Positions 1 to 9,311 of a stretch of 64,000 bases of DNA are shown here, in pieces; positions within the stretch are counted from its first letter, which is position 1, and each line of letters opens with the position of its first letter. This stretch comes from Tateyamaria omphalii (GTDB lineage Bacteria > Pseudomonadota > Alphaproteobacteria > Rhodobacterales > Rhodobacteraceae): NCBI RefSeq assembly GCF_014651375.1, contig NZ_BMWT01000001.1:1-64000 (forward strand). Reading direction: 5' to 3'. The notes beneath the pieces are model-generated. The model saw only the letters and a list, made by a program, of their open reading frames with translations, had not been told where the DNA came from and did no database searches. Position numbers and translations under genes: made by a program.

Positions 1-368
1 ACTTCCGAGAACATGACAGAAATCATTTGCGAACAGCAGCCGGTACATACAAATGGGCCGACTACCAGAACGTTGCACGCACCCCAAAGTCAGCATCGAG
101 CCTCACCCGGCCATTGTGATTTTGCGCTGCGCGCGCACGCAGCGCAACAATACGACATGAACGAAAAACTCAATGCCGCACCGTTGGGAAAGAGAGGTAT
201 TACGTTCGGCGCAGGTTGGTCATAGTGATACGAACCACATTCTGATGGGACGCGATTTTGACCAGTGTATGCAATCATCTGGCGCTGCATTTCACAACGT
301 TGTCTTCTTCTTGCTTGCGCAACACTTAAGATGGTTCGGAGCAGCTTGTTAAGCAAGGAATATCCACT
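1..368. other. Left-edge stretch without a recognisable gene
   Basis: This interval lies downstream of the last hmu gene. One plus-strand frame is open from the window edge to a stop at 223-225 and could be the tail of a gene starting outside the window. Its translation is unremarkable apart from a short C-terminal FGAGW. I recognise no family in either strand, so no gene is claimed. Confidence 0.3.
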
Positions 369-1169
369 TCAACCACCCATATCAATGGCGGCCTGAGCGC
401 TATGTGGCAGCACAAACGGGGCCATACCGACCGGCGTCTTGTTAACTTGAAGCCTGCACCCATATGCTCGGGAGAGGATGCTATCCGTCATAGCCTCTGT
501 GGGATGTCCCTCCGCAAGAATACCCCCTTCGGTCATAACCAAAACATGATCGGCGAACATACCAGTCAGGTTCAAATCGTGCATGACGGCGACAACTCCC
601 CCACCTGCACGCGCAAAGGTGCGCGCGATGGTCATGACCTGCAGCTGATGCGCGATATCGAGAGATGAGACGGGTTCGTCTAAAATCAACCAACGCGGCC
701 CATCCGCAGTTGTGGGTTCCCAGATCTGAGCAAGTACGCGGGCCAATTGCACGCGTTGCTGCTCACCGCCCGACAGTTCTTGATAGTACCGATGTGCATA
801 GCTCTGCAGGCCCACCCGCGCCAGAGCCGCTTGGGCACGGCCCTCATGCTCACTGCCCAAGCCAGAAGTGAGGCCGATCCGAACCACTTCAATTGCGGTG
901 AATGGGAAGGCCAAGGTTGAAGCCTGTGGTAGAACCCCTCGCATTGCAGCAAGTTCCCATGGCTTGGCCTGCGCCACTTCGGCACCGTTCAACTGAATGC
1001 TGCCGTTGTAAGGCAAATCGCCACAGATCGCCTTTATTAACGTGGATTTACCAGACCCGTTTGGACCAACGATGGAGGTCAGCGCGCCGGACTGCAAGTC
1101 CATCTCAAGACTGTGCAAGACTTGTTCACGCCCATAGTTCACGGACAGCGCGCGGACGTTGAGCGTCAT
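369..1169 (-). CDS. hmuV: Haem ABC transporter ATP-binding protein HmuV
   Basis: This is the ATPase that powers haem import across the inner membrane together with HmuU. In the 266-residue product the Walker A loop GPNGSGKST lies at about 35-43, the ABC signature LSGGEQQR at about 132, Walker B LILDEP at about 161 and the switch histidine in MHDLN at about 197. The chosen ATG at 1169 overlaps the hmuU stop in an ATGA junction, which argues for translational coupling. An in-frame start 36 bases further upstream would put 12 residues inside hmuU and is less likely. It is the last gene of the minus-strand hmuSTUV run. The ATPase call is certain. The haem substrate is inferred from HmuS and HmuT next to it. 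Confidence 0.93.
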   Translation of the reverse strand: MTLNVRALSVNYGREQVLHSLEMDLQSGALTSIVGPNGSGKSTLIKAICGDLPYNGSIQLNGAEVAQAKPWELAAMRGVLPQASTLAFPFTAIEVVRIGLTSGLGSEHEGRAQAALARVGLQSYAHRYYQELSGGEQQRVQLARVLAQIWEPTTADGPRWLILDEPVSSLDIAHQLQVMTIARTFARAGGGVVAVMHDLNLTGMFADHVLVMTEGGILAEGHPTEAMTDSILSRAYGCRLQVNKTPVGMAPFVLPHSAQAAIDMGG

Positions 1170-2224
1170 AAGTCCACAATCCCGCGCTGCCGCAAAAGGA
1201 TCCATAGAAAAACAGGTGCGCCAAGGACTGCCGTCACGATGCCTATGGGCAGTTCCGCTGGTGCAATGATAACCCTTGCAATCACATCAGCGAGAATAAG
1301 AAGCAGCGCGCCCAAAAGGCCTGCATTGATTAGAAGCGGACGGTGATCGGGGCCGGTACCCAGGCGCAGAAGATGCGGCACCACGATGCCTATGAAACCG
1401 ATGCCGCCAGACACAGCAACTGCTGCCCCTGTGGCTGCCGCAACTGTAAGAATGGCAAGGTTTTTTACACGTTGCACGTTTAGACCGATATGCGCCGCCG
1501 TCGCTTCACCCAAAGCTAAACCATTCAATCCGCGTCCGAGGACGCAAGCGGCAAGAACCGAGATAAGAATGATAGGCCCTGCCGCCACAACCTTGATCCA
1601 ACTGGCACCCCCCAAAGATCCGAGCCCCCAAAAGGTCAGGTCACGCAGCTGTCGGTCATCAGAAATGTAGACAAGAATTCCGGACAGTGCACCAGCCAGT
1701 GCTCCAAGCGCGATCCCGGCCAGCAGCATGGTCGCGACCGAGGTACGCCCATGCAGTGTCGAAACTCGATACAAGACCATCGTGCTGGCCCAACTGCCCA
1801 GAAACGCAGCCACCGGAACCAATTGATCTCCTACTGCAGCGGCAAACCAGATCGGCGCCAGGCCTGCCAAAACAATTGCTGTGATCGCACCCAGCCCCGC
1901 ACCGGCGCTGACACCCACGAGACCAGGGTCAGCCAGGGGGTTGCGGAAGAGGCCCTGCATGACAGCGCCGCCCACAGCCAGAGCAGCGCCAACCAACATG
2001 CCAAGGACGAGGCGCGGGGCGCGAATGTCCCACAGCACGATGGCCTCCATCTGGCTGAGCGTCTCACCCCGGGCCAGTTTCAACAAGGCGGGCCCCAGTG
2101 CGACATCGGTGGCACCGACCGTTAAGCTGAAGACACCTGCGACAAGCAGCGCACAGGACAACCAAACATGCAATTGCCGGGCGCGCGCAACACGGCTGTG
2201 AGGTATATGACCCGCAAGTGACAT
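1166..2224 (-). CDS. hmuU: Haem ABC transporter permease HmuU (FecCD family)
   Basis: This is the inner-membrane permease of the haem importer, 352 residues, the usual size for FecCD/BtuC-type permeases. Many hydrophobic segments alternate with short loops. The family's typical glycine-rich stretches are visible, for example [22 protein letters not shown] at about 79-100, shown here only as landmarks G79 to P100. The conserved tail [22 protein letters not shown] is also present at the C-terminus, where it contacts the ATPase. Its stop overlaps the HmuV start. Its own start lies 4 bases downstream of the HmuT stop. Specificity for haem is inferred from the operon. By sequence alone it could also be a siderophore or cobalamin permease. 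Confidence 0.92.
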   Translation of the reverse strand: MSLAGHIPHSRVARARQLHVWLSCALLVAGVFSLTVGATDVALGPALLKLARGETLSQMEAIVLWDIRAPRLVLGMLVGAALAVGGAVMQGLFRNPLADPGLVGVSAGAGLGAITAIVLAGLAPIWFAAAVGDQLVPVAAFLGSWASTMVLYRVSTLHGRTSVATMLLAGIALGALAGALSGILVYISDDRQLRDLTFWGLGSLGGASWIKVVAAGPIILISVLAACVLGRGLNGLALGEATAAHIGLNVQRVKNLAILTVAAATGAAVAVSGGIGFIGIVVPHLLRLGTGPDHRPLLINAGLLGALLLILADVIARVIIAPAELPIGIVTAVLGAPVFLWILLRQRGIVDL

Positions 2225-2228
2225 GCGC

Positions 2229-3083
2229 CTAAGATGGGTAAAGTGCTCGGTTCAGAGTAGTGACCGCATCCGCAGTGCGGGGCCCAAAGCCGAGCAGGAA
2301 GAGACCATCCATACGTACAACGTTCTTTGTTTTGGCCGCTGGTGTAACCGACAAGGCTGGAAGGCCAAACAACTCTTCATCTGTTGCGGAATGGTCGCCG
2401 CTACGATCCATCATCAGTATTACGTCGGGGGCTGCAGCGCTCACTGCTTCGTCAGACAAAGGCTTGTAGCCTTCAAAGCTGGTGACGGCATTCACCCCCC
2501 CAGCCATCCGGATGATACCATCTGCACCCGTGTCTGTGCCGGATGCCAGAATGCGCCCGCCTTGCGTGGACAGGATGAACATGACACGTGCTTTGTCATC
2601 ACTGCGCTGCGCAGCCCTGTCGAGTGCAGTATCAAGCGCGGCTCGGGTTTTGCTGGCCAAAGCAGTAGCCTGATCCCTTACACCAAGCGCAGCGCCCACT
2701 GTTTCAATTTTTTGCAATATGGCGTCTGCATCATACCCTTCCGGTACTTCTGCGAATTCAACCGAAGCCGCACGTAGGATATCGATCACCTCGGGCGGCC
2801 CGGCGCCTTCAGCTGATACAATGAGGTTTGGCGCAAAGGACAAAACGCCCTCGGCAGACAGGCGTCGCATATACCCAACATCTGGCAACCGCTGGGCCTC
2901 AGCCGGGAATGTTGAAGTTGCATCACGCGCAAGCAAACGGTGCCCTTGCCCCAAAGCAAAAATGATTTCTGTAACATCGCCCCCGATGGCAATGACATCT
3001 CTTGCTTCCGTCGCCGCCCAAAGGGGTGATTGAGCAGCTCCCATCGCAAGCGATAAACTCACAAATGTACGACGGTCCATCAC
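2229..3083 (-). CDS. hmuT: Periplasmic haem-binding protein HmuT
   Basis: This is a substrate-binding protein of the cluster-A/TroA-like fold (peripla_BP_2), 284 residues. It opens with a twin-arginine-like start, MDRRTFVSLSLAMG, and a likely cleavage after WA near residue 23, so export to the periplasm is expected, possibly through Tat. The body begins DVIAIGGDVTEIIFALG, the conserved first strand of this family. It should hand haem from the TonB receptor to HmuUV. The start ATG overlaps the hmuS stop by four bases (ATGA) and the stop is 4 bases from hmuU. Family membership is clear and haem specificity rests on context. Confidence 0.92.
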   Translation of the reverse strand: MMDRRTFVSLSLAMGAAQSPLWAATEARDVIAIGGDVTEIIFALGQGHRLLARDATSTFPAEAQRLPDVGYMRRLSAEGVLSFAPNLIVSAEGAGPPEVIDILRAASVEFAEVPEGYDADAILQKIETVGAALGVRDQATALASKTRAALDTALDRAAQRSDDKARVMFILSTQGGRILASGTDTGADGIIRMAGGVNAVTSFEGYKPLSDEAVSAAAPDVILMMDRSGDHSATDEELFGLPALSVTPAAKTKNVVRMDGLFLLGFGPRTADAVTTLNRALYPS

Positions 3084-4120
3084 GCAGGGACCTCTTGGAG
3101 ACCGTTGACGATAGCGCGGAAAGCTGGACGGCTATCCCTCCCTTCTTTGGGCACGCCGAAAATCTGGAAGATGAGTGACCCATTTTTGTCAAATGCCTCA
3201 ACTGATGTCGCGGTCCCGCGTTGCGTCGGCTTATCGACAGCCCAAACCTCCGACACGTGATCGCGACGCAGATGCAAGTTGAAGCCCGGATCCATCACGT
3301 TCTGCCAGGGGCTCATGGGTCTCAGCGTATGTAACGCACCCGTATGAATCTGTATGCAACCGCGATTGCCTACAAACAACATCACTTCGGTGCCGGAGCT
3401 TTGCAGATTGGTGAGCAGTGCATCTACTGCCTCTGGCGCGAGTTTCCGGACAAATGGGCGGCCAGCAGCCCGATAGGCACCAAGGCGGTTCATCTTGAGT
3501 TTGGATACAAGGCGCAGGAACTGATGCGTGTCCGTCATCCGCCTCCATTCCTTGCGCAGGACGTCGACCTTGTCCTTCGCAATCTTGGCAGGTTCGGCGG
3601 GCAGGCGTTGCGTGAATTGTTCTTTTGTAGATTGATTGTCGGATGCCAGCGTTTCCGTCATCTTCTTGAACGCGTCGTGGTTTGATCCGCCCCGCAAAAT
3701 GATTTTGTGCACCGCGTCACCGGCGCCATCAAACACCTGAATGCTGCGCCGTGGGCCTGAGTCGCTGTCCCGCTCAACCATAAAGGCGTGCCTCCAGTAG
3801 CTGGGAAAGATACGCAAATCAATGTCTTCGGTCAGGATCATCGCAGCGTGCTGGCCCGGGTGATAGTTGTCGTAGATACCTACTTTCTCATGCACACATG
3901 ACGCATTGCGAGTGAGTGCCATCACCTCGCTCAGCTGTGTCGCCGCGTTCATGATGACATCCGGATGCGCGTCAATGCGGGTCACACCCATACCGCAATA
4001 TGCAGCAACCAATGCCGCTTCGCTTATTCCAAGTGTTTCGGCAAAATCCCGTTCTCTGAGTTGAGGTGACTCAGCGCGGCGATCACGGATGTCTTCCGGA
4101 GAGAGTGTCACATCTTGCAC
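3080..4120 (-). CDS. hmuS: Haemin-degrading/haem-trafficking factor HmuS
   Basis: This cytoplasmic protein of the HmuS/HemS/ChuS family (346 residues, the normal two-repeat length) receives or degrades imported haem. Two related halves are visible. Each contains a V.LFVGNRGCIQIH-like or V.HEKVGIYDNYHPG-like strand followed by W-rich segments: FPSYWRHAF in the first half, WAVDKPTQRG in the second. It is the first gene of hmuSTUV and starts 230 bases from the divergent TonB receptor gene, so the shared intergenic region probably carries an iron- or haem-responsive control site. The assignment is by recognition of the family pattern and gene order. Confidence 0.9.
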   Translation of the reverse strand: MQDVTLSPEDIRDRRAESPQLRERDFAETLGISEAALVAAYCGMGVTRIDAHPDVIMNAATQLSEVMALTRNASCVHEKVGIYDNYHPGQHAAMILTEDIDLRIFPSYWRHAFMVERDSDSGPRRSIQVFDGAGDAVHKIILRGGSNHDAFKKMTETLASDNQSTKEQFTQRLPAEPAKIAKDKVDVLRKEWRRMTDTHQFLRLVSKLKMNRLGAYRAAGRPFVRKLAPEAVDALLTNLQSSGTEVMLFVGNRGCIQIHTGALHTLRPMSPWQNVMDPGFNLHLRRDHVSEVWAVDKPTQRGTATSVEAFDKNGSLIFQIFGVPKEGRDSRPAFRAIVNGLQEVPA

Positions 4121-4350
4121 GTCGCCTAATCCCGCTCAAATAGAAGAGTACTTGCATACGGCTGGGCCAGATGGCGTGGCTAGGGTGCAGTTCTTGATTA
4201 AATTAGTCGGATTGTCGTCACGGCGCAATGGTATGACGCAAAAATTCTTTACTTCTTTTGTCGGGATATATATCCATGACGCCGACGCGCGCCCCACCCC
4301 CGATTTGGCAGGCCCCGTGCTGCCAATTGGGATGGAAAGTGGGGAATTCT
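4121..4350. promoter_or_regulatory. Divergent promoter region between hmuS and the haem receptor
   Basis: This 230-base non-coding stretch separates the two oppositely transcribed haem-uptake units and must hold both promoters. An AT-rich core, TTGATTAAATTAGTC, sits at about 4194-4208. It is a plausible place for an iron regulator (Irr, RirA or a Fur-like protein in Rhodobacterales), but it matches no consensus I can assert. Just before the receptor start, GTGGGGA at about 4339-4345 serves as ribosome binding site. Confidence 0.5.
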
Positions 4351-6423
4351 ATGCAGAGACGCATTCTTGGGGGCGTGGCAATATTGGCCGCGTGCGCAAA
4401 TTCAGTTCAAGCGCAGGAAGAGCCATTTGAATTGCCGCCTTTGGTCCTCGGCACTGCTCTCAGAGATAACCGTAACATCCTTGATACGCCGGTCGCCGCG
4501 ACGGTGATTGAGGGTGAAGAGCTCGAAGAACGACAAGCGGATACTTACGAAGAACTGATAGGTGATGTCCCCGGGGTTCTGATTGGGGGCGGTCCGCGCG
4601 GGGTTGCACAAGAACCGAACATCCGCGGTTTTCAAGATGAACAAGTTGTGTTGCGGCTGGATGGAGGACGGTTGAACTTCAATCGCGAACACAGCGGCCG
4701 CTTCTTTTTTGATCCTGATATTGTGCAGCGTGTCGAGGTGGTCAGAGGCGGCGGATCGACATTGTTTGGATCCGGAGCGATTGGTGGTGTTATTGCAGTT
4801 GAGACAAAAGATCCGTCCGACCTACTGCGCCCAGGTCAGACCACCGGCGCGCGCCTGCGCTTTGGCTATACAGACAACGGTGAAGTCTACAGCCCCAGTA
4901 CGACGCTCTATGGAGATTACGGCGCCTTTGATGTGCTGGCGTTTCTAGGTGGACGTGAGGCAGGCACGGATCAAGATGACGGTGATGGCAACAACATACT
5001 GCGATCAGAGGTGGATGCATTCAACGGCTTGTTGAAGTTCGGATTTGAACCGAACGAAGATCAGCGGTTCGAACTGAACCTTTCCTACTTTGAAGATGAT
5101 GGGCGTATCCCGCCAAACGCCAATACCATTGCCAATCTTGATCCGGACAGTGGGAATGATTCTGACCGTTCGTCCGAGATCTTTACCTACAGGCTGTCTT
5201 GGGATTGGAACCCAGACAACTCAGACCTGATCGATCTGTCTGTATTGGTGTACGGCAATACGCTTGAGATACAGGATGACCGCGTCCGGGATGGCCGCGC
5301 CGACTTTACTGAATATGATACGATTGGCTTTGAGGTTGTGAACCGGTCTCGGTTCGACCTCGGCGTCCCGGTCAGCTTGGTATACGGGGTCGAGGCGTTT
5401 CGCGACGAGCAGACTGGGACGCGCAACGGTGCAGCAAGAACACAGTTTCCAGATGCAGAAGCGACCACTATTGGTGCGTTTGCTGAAGCGACATTTGGTG
5501 TAACGGACCGTTTAGACCTTATCGCCGGCCTCCGTTTTGACAGCTATGACCGTGATGTCGATGATCCGGCATTGGCAGATGTGGATGACGATTTCTTCTC
5601 GCCCCGCATTGGGTTCAGTTTCCGACCGAATGACAACTGGCAGGTTTTCGGCAATGTCGCACGCGCGTTCCGTGCGCCGACCCTAACCGAACTCTACAAT
5701 GATGGGGTGCACTTTGCCTTTGATGAAATCCCGCTTGGCCCACCGGGAACTCCACTAACTGAAATCACGAATAACTTTGTGCCAACTCCGGACCTGGAAC
5801 CGGAGGAATCGACGCAAATCGAGATTGGTACACGTTTCGAGAAAGCGAATATGTTCCGACCGGGTGACGTGTTGCGCTTTTCGGCAAATGCCTACTACGC
5901 CGATGTCGAGAACTTCATCGACACGGTGGTGACAGGACCGGATTTCTCGCGCCTTGCACCACCCAATCCGACCACGGCGTTGGGTGACACGTTCCAAAGG
6001 AATGTGGACGCCGAGCTGTATGGCTTCGAGGCTGAGGTAGATTATGACGCGGGCAATTGGTTTGGCGGCTTGGCACTGTCCCTTGCGGAGGGGAAATCGA
6101 AAGAGCCAGGCGACGAACTGGGATCAATTCCGCAGTCTCGTCTGATCGCGACACTCGGTTATCGCCCGACAGCAGATTGGACCGTCGGTGGTCGTGTGAC
6201 CTTTGCCGGTGATCAAAATGATGTGGCTGCAGGAGGGCGTGCGGGAGATTCATACACAGTGGTGGATTTGTTCGGGTCATGGGCACCGTCACAAGGACCA
6301 TTTGAAAATGCAGTATTCCGCGCAGGCATCGATAACATTTTTGACGAGCAGTATACGATTTTTCCCAATGAGCTGCCGCAGCCGGGGAGATCAGTTAAGG
6401 TGTCGGCGACGTTTGAATTCTGA
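4351..6423 (+). CDS. hmuR: TonB-dependent haem/haemoglobin receptor (HmuR type)
   Basis: This outer-membrane receptor imports haem using TonB energy. The start at 4351 gives 690 residues beginning with a clean signal peptide, MQRRILGGVAILAACANSVQA, cleaved after about residue 21. An upstream in-frame start would add 31 residues unlike a signal sequence. The plug domain (about 45-165) shows RGF..Q and VEVVRGGGSTLFGSGAIGG. In the barrel the haem-receptor FRAP box is present as AFRAPTLTELY at about 440, followed some 35 residues later by TPDLEPE in the position of the NPNL motif. The protein ends in FEF, a typical barrel terminus. It lies divergent from hmuSTUV. Confidence 0.92.
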   Translation: MQRRILGGVAILAACANSVQAQEEPFELPPLVLGTALRDNRNILDTPVAATVIEGEELEERQADTYEELIGDVPGVLIGGGPRGVAQEPNIRGFQDEQVVLRLDGGRLNFNREHSGRFFFDPDIVQRVEVVRGGGSTLFGSGAIGGVIAVETKDPSDLLRPGQTTGARLRFGYTDNGEVYSPSTTLYGDYGAFDVLAFLGGREAGTDQDDGDGNNILRSEVDAFNGLLKFGFEPNEDQRFELNLSYFEDDGRIPPNANTIANLDPDSGNDSDRSSEIFTYRLSWDWNPDNSDLIDLSVLVYGNTLEIQDDRVRDGRADFTEYDTIGFEVVNRSRFDLGVPVSLVYGVEAFRDEQTGTRNGAARTQFPDAEATTIGAFAEATFGVTDRLDLIAGLRFDSYDRDVDDPALADVDDDFFSPRIGFSFRPNDNWQVFGNVARAFRAPTLTELYNDGVHFAFDEIPLGPPGTPLTEITNNFVPTPDLEPEESTQIEIGTRFEKANMFRPGDVLRFSANAYYADVENFIDTVVTGPDFSRLAPPNPTTALGDTFQRNVDAELYGFEAEVDYDAGNWFGGLALSLAEGKSKEPGDELGSIPQSRLIATLGYRPTADWTVGGRVTFAGDQNDVAAGGRAGDSYTVVDLFGSWAPSQGPFENAVFRAGIDNIFDEQYTIFPNELPQPGRSVKVSATFEF

Positions 6424-6439
6424 ATTTGAACCACATGCC

Positions 6440-6475
6440 GATCGGGAGGGTGGGCAGCACCTGCTCTCCCGTCCT
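6440..6475 (+). terminator. Possible hairpin terminator after the haem receptor
   Basis: About 20 bases after the receptor stop, GGGAG pairs with CTCCC and encloses an inner GCAG/CTGC stem. No clean T run follows, so this is only a weak candidate for an intrinsic terminator. Confidence 0.3.
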
Positions 6476-6567
6476 CATTTCGTTGCGCAGTTGCCAGGTG
6501 GCTCAACTTCTGCAGTTGAAGTATCTTATTAATTCTGTCAGGTATTATTTACCCAGCTGGAGGTACG

Positions 6568-6855
6568 ATGCTGTCCTGCCCGGTAGAACTGCGATGCGAA
6601 GCCGTTGAGCGTGCTTCGAAACCGAAAGCTGGACAAATGACGATTCTAAACGACTTGCTGCGCATAGATGCAGCTGCACGTGAATACGGGTGCGGGTTGA
6701 AACCCGGAATGCGTGAGGCCCTTGCGGCTGATCTTCGGTGGCCAAGCAAAAGGGCCGCGCCTGTTCCTGTTGCGCCAGTTGATCCTGACGGCTTCTCGGA
6801 AAACGTGGTGCGGTTGGGACCATCCCCAGAGACGCGGGAGGAGAAACAGGCATGA
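6568..6855 (+). CDS. Uncharacterised small protein in the haem locus
   Basis: This 95-residue soluble protein belongs to no family I recognise. A good ribosome binding site, GGAGG at 6559-6563, supports the ATG at 6568. The N-terminal half, with MTILNDLLRIDAAAREYG, looks helical. The C-terminal third is rich in proline and charged residues. Its stop overlaps the start of the next gene in an ATGA junction, so the two are almost certainly translated together. Position right behind the haem receptor suggests a linked role, but nothing in the sequence shows haem binding. Confidence 0.6.
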   Translation: MLSCPVELRCEAVERASKPKAGQMTILNDLLRIDAAAREYGCGLKPGMREALAADLRWPSKRAAPVPVAPVDPDGFSENVVRLGPSPETREEKQA

Positions 6856-7340
6856 ACTTGACGGCACATGTGGCCGGTCGAAATGACCTTGATGCCCACA
6901 GTCTTGGCCTGGACGAATTTGAGCGGGGGCTGTTGGCGGTGTCCCGCTATTTCTTTCTTTGCCGTGCAGAACCCGACCGTCAGGCGTGGCAAGTTGCTTT
7001 TTCCGTCGCGGTCGAACGCTGGGGGCCGGATATCGGTTTGCCGGTGGCCTTTGCGGCATCCAAGCTGGTGCGAGCGCTGGCCGATTTGCGGCCGGATTTT
7101 GACAGCCTTGATCCATTTGAAACCGAGGCCCGAACTCGCGTGAGCAGTGACGAAGCGATGATGATGCGGATGCTTCATCACATGCGCCGCGATCAAACGT
7201 CCGATGCAAGAGATGCCGTAGATGCCCTGACGCGCGGCTGGATGGACCCGCATGTGATCCGTGCTGGTTTGGCGCTGGCATCGCGGTTCGCGGCCGGAGT
7301 GTCGGAGCGTCGACGCCCCGCGCTACGTTTGGTCCGATAG
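6852..7340 (+). CDS. Uncharacterised protein of the haem locus
   Basis: This 162-residue, mostly helical cytoplasmic protein was not recognised. It has a tryptophan/arginine-rich centre (SRYFFLCRAEPDRQAW at about 31-46), a run of methionines with histidines (MMMRMLHHMRRDQ at about 101-113), and an arginine-rich end. There is no signal peptide or membrane segment. It starts within the stop of the preceding gene (ATGA) and is followed almost directly by the GNAT gene, so the three appear to be one operon behind the receptor. The Met/His cluster could bind a metal or haem, but that is speculation. Confidence 0.6.
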   Translation: MNLTAHVAGRNDLDAHSLGLDEFERGLLAVSRYFFLCRAEPDRQAWQVAFSVAVERWGPDIGLPVAFAASKLVRALADLRPDFDSLDPFETEARTRVSSDEAMMMRMLHHMRRDQTSDARDAVDALTRGWMDPHVIRAGLALASRFAAGVSERRRPALRLVR

Positions 7341-7347
7341 GCGTCTT

Positions 7348-8199
7348 TTGCTTCTTGCCGGGTCGGCCTACGCCGCAAACAGTTTCAAGATATGCCCTTT
7401 TTCAGAGATGCATTTAGGTGCGGCACACAGGTTGTCCGCGCAACAGGGTTGGCCGCATGGTCTGGCGGACTGGGAGCAGATGTTTCGCTTGGGCCACGGG
7501 CGTGTGGCGCTGCTCAACGGTCAGGTCGTGGGAACTACTCTGTGGTGGCTGCATGATCGTGCTGCGACCCTTGGAATGGTGATTGTAGATCAAACGCAGA
7601 GAGGACGGGGGATTGCCGGCAGCCTTGTAGCGGACGCGCTGGATCGTATCGGCGATTTGCCCGTGATGCTGACTGCCACAGATATGGCCAGGTCCGGCTA
7701 CGCTCGGCTAGGTTTTAGAAAAACCGGGATGGTGGACACCTTTCGCTCGATCCCCAACGTTGTACAAAGCCCTGATGCCCGTATTGATGCATTATTCGAC
7801 GATGACGTCCTTGCGCTGGACGCCTTAGCGCGCGGATGGGCCAGGGAAGCTGTTCTGCGCAGCTTCATGGCACATGGGGCGATCTGTTGGGCTTTGAAAA
7901 AGGCGGGGCGTCTGGTGGCGTTTGCTCTGGACCGAGAGTTGGGTTCGGCGCGGATTATTGGCCCACTTGTTGCCCCAGATGTCGAAACAGCTGAGGCTTT
8001 GGTGCGTCACTGTATTTCGGTGCATCCCCGCGTTCAGGTGCGCATCGATAGTAATCCTGTGCTGGGCTTGAGTGACCGATTGAGTGCCCTAGGCTTGAAT
8101 AAAGTAAGCTGGGGAACGGTGATGGTGCGCGGTACCACACGAGCGAAGCCGAACGGCGCGCCAATCTTATTTGGACTCGCGAGCCAAGCGTTCGGTTGA
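7348..8199 (+). CDS. GNAT-family acetyltransferase, two-domain
   Basis: This is a likely N-acetyltransferase with a GNAT core. After the first strand, ICPFSEMHLGAAHRLS, come LNGQVVGTTLWW, the acetyl-CoA loop VDQTQRGRGIAGSL and the closing ARLGFRKTG. A second, more degenerate GNAT-like half follows (about 150-283). The stop is certain but the start is not: GTG at 7261 would overlap the previous gene by 80 bases, TTG at 7348 begins just after it, and ATG at 7408 would cut into the first strand. I chose 7348 because it keeps the whole domain. The substrate is unknown. It is the third gene in the run behind the haem receptor. Confidence 0.75.
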   Translation: MLLAGSAYAANSFKICPFSEMHLGAAHRLSAQQGWPHGLADWEQMFRLGHGRVALLNGQVVGTTLWWLHDRAATLGMVIVDQTQRGRGIAGSLVADALDRIGDLPVMLTATDMARSGYARLGFRKTGMVDTFRSIPNVVQSPDARIDALFDDDVLALDALARGWAREAVLRSFMAHGAICWALKKAGRLVAFALDRELGSARIIGPLVAPDVETAEALVRHCISVHPRVQVRIDSNPVLGLSDRLSALGLNKVSWGTVMVRGTTRAKPNGAPILFGLASQAFG

Positions 8200-8480
8200 T
8201 CAAATGGCTTTAGTGCAGTGTCGCAGAGCTGGACACGCAAGTGGGTCCAGCCAAGCAGGGACGTTAGTCCCTTTTGACCTGCAAAAAGTATGACAGGTAA
8301 GAAGGGCGCTGTCCTGGCGACGATCATACTGATTTTCGTGCCGACCCAAAAAGCTTGCCAACCGTTTCGGCTGATGCGTCATCATAGGATGACTACCGTT
8401 TGGTTCATTTCGCAGTAACGTTGATCAAACATGGATAGATGTCGGATTTCTGTCATCTGGGCACGTTTGACTTTGCCAGC
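8200..8480. other. Intergenic stretch with nothing recognised
   Basis: This is the region between two convergent genes. The frames are short and I see no protein family, no tRNA-like fold and no clear hairpin with a T run. Confidence 0.4.
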
Positions 8481-8855
8481 TTAGTCGCAAGATCCACGGA
8501 TCAAATCGGAGTCGTCTGCAACCGGCATCAGCATGTCCATCAACGCAAAACATGCCGACACAGACGGCCCGTCGTCGATTGCATGGGAGACCTGTCTGAC
8601 CAAGAGTGTCCGAGCCGCATCGTGCCCTGCCAATGAAGCGCGCTCAAGATACTGCAAGCCCTGTTCCTTTGTGCGGGTGTCGCACCCGTGTTGGTACATC
8701 CGTTTGCCAAGATGAGCCATCGCCTCGACGTCTCCATTCTCTGCCAAACGTTGTACCGGGTAGTCAGCAAAGCCATTGCAGGATTGGACTTGAGCACCCG
8801 TTAGAGGCCATTTCATTGCGCTCGCGATCACAAAGATTGTGATCAAGAGCATCAT
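8481..8855 (-). CDS. Small exported Sel1-like repeat protein
   Basis: From the methionine pair at 8855/8852 the product has about 124 residues. It opens with a hydrophobic leader, MMLLITIFVIASAM, suggesting export. One Sel1-type helical repeat is visible: AENGDVEAMAHLGKRMY then ERASLAGHDAARTLL. Cysteines are scattered through it (QSCNGF, HGCDT, SACFAL, RGSCD) and could form disulfides outside the cytoplasm. The frame stays open to 9077, but those upstream 74 residues look non-coding. Sel1-like repeats mediate protein contacts. No partner is evident and the gene is isolated between two unrelated neighbours. Confidence 0.6.
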   Translation of the reverse strand: MMLLITIFVIASAMKWPLTGAQVQSCNGFADYPVQRLAENGDVEAMAHLGKRMYQHGCDTRTKEQGLQYLERASLAGHDAARTLLVRQVSHAIDDGPSVSACFALMDMLMPVADDSDLIRGSCD

Positions 8856-9311
8856 ACGCTTCGCCACCGACCTGGAGGTGCGATTCAAACCACCGAGCAG
8901 CATCCGCTCTGGATGTTCCGAGGTGTTTTTCGGCAGGACCAGTTGTGGGATCCTTAAGGAGCACCTGGAAACTGTGTTTGAAGCCAAAGGGGTCAGGCGA
9001 CCCACAGAACTGGCTGCGATTGCAAAAGGTGCGCGTGAATACCCAAGCCTCGTTCGACGCACATGTGTTGTCCCCATTCCTTGCTCCTATGCAGATGCAA
9101 ATGGGGGGTGCCTGGCGATCGCTGAGAATCCCCTTGGGAACAAGTGAGCATTTCCGCGCCGCGCAAGCAATGCCCCAAGACTTGTCACATTGGGGCTTCA
9201 CCTTGTTTCGAAAATCGTTAATGAACAGCGCAGATGCAGGGCATCTGAATTCATTCACATTGAGTACCCAGCTGGTTGCAAGGCGCTCACTCTTTTTCTG
9301 GGAGTGGCCAA
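8856..9311. other. Intergenic stretch upstream of the large repeat protein
   Basis: There is no recognisable gene. The region should contain the promoter of the large plus-strand gene and of the minus-strand Sel1-like gene. A good Shine-Dalgarno, GGGAG at about 9300-9304, closes it. Confidence 0.4.

Noticed and set aside
1-225. Open frame from the left edge as a beta-barrel C-terminus
   Set aside because: The last residues resemble a barrel end only by FGAGW. The rest lacks alternating hydrophobics and the stretch is too short to judge.
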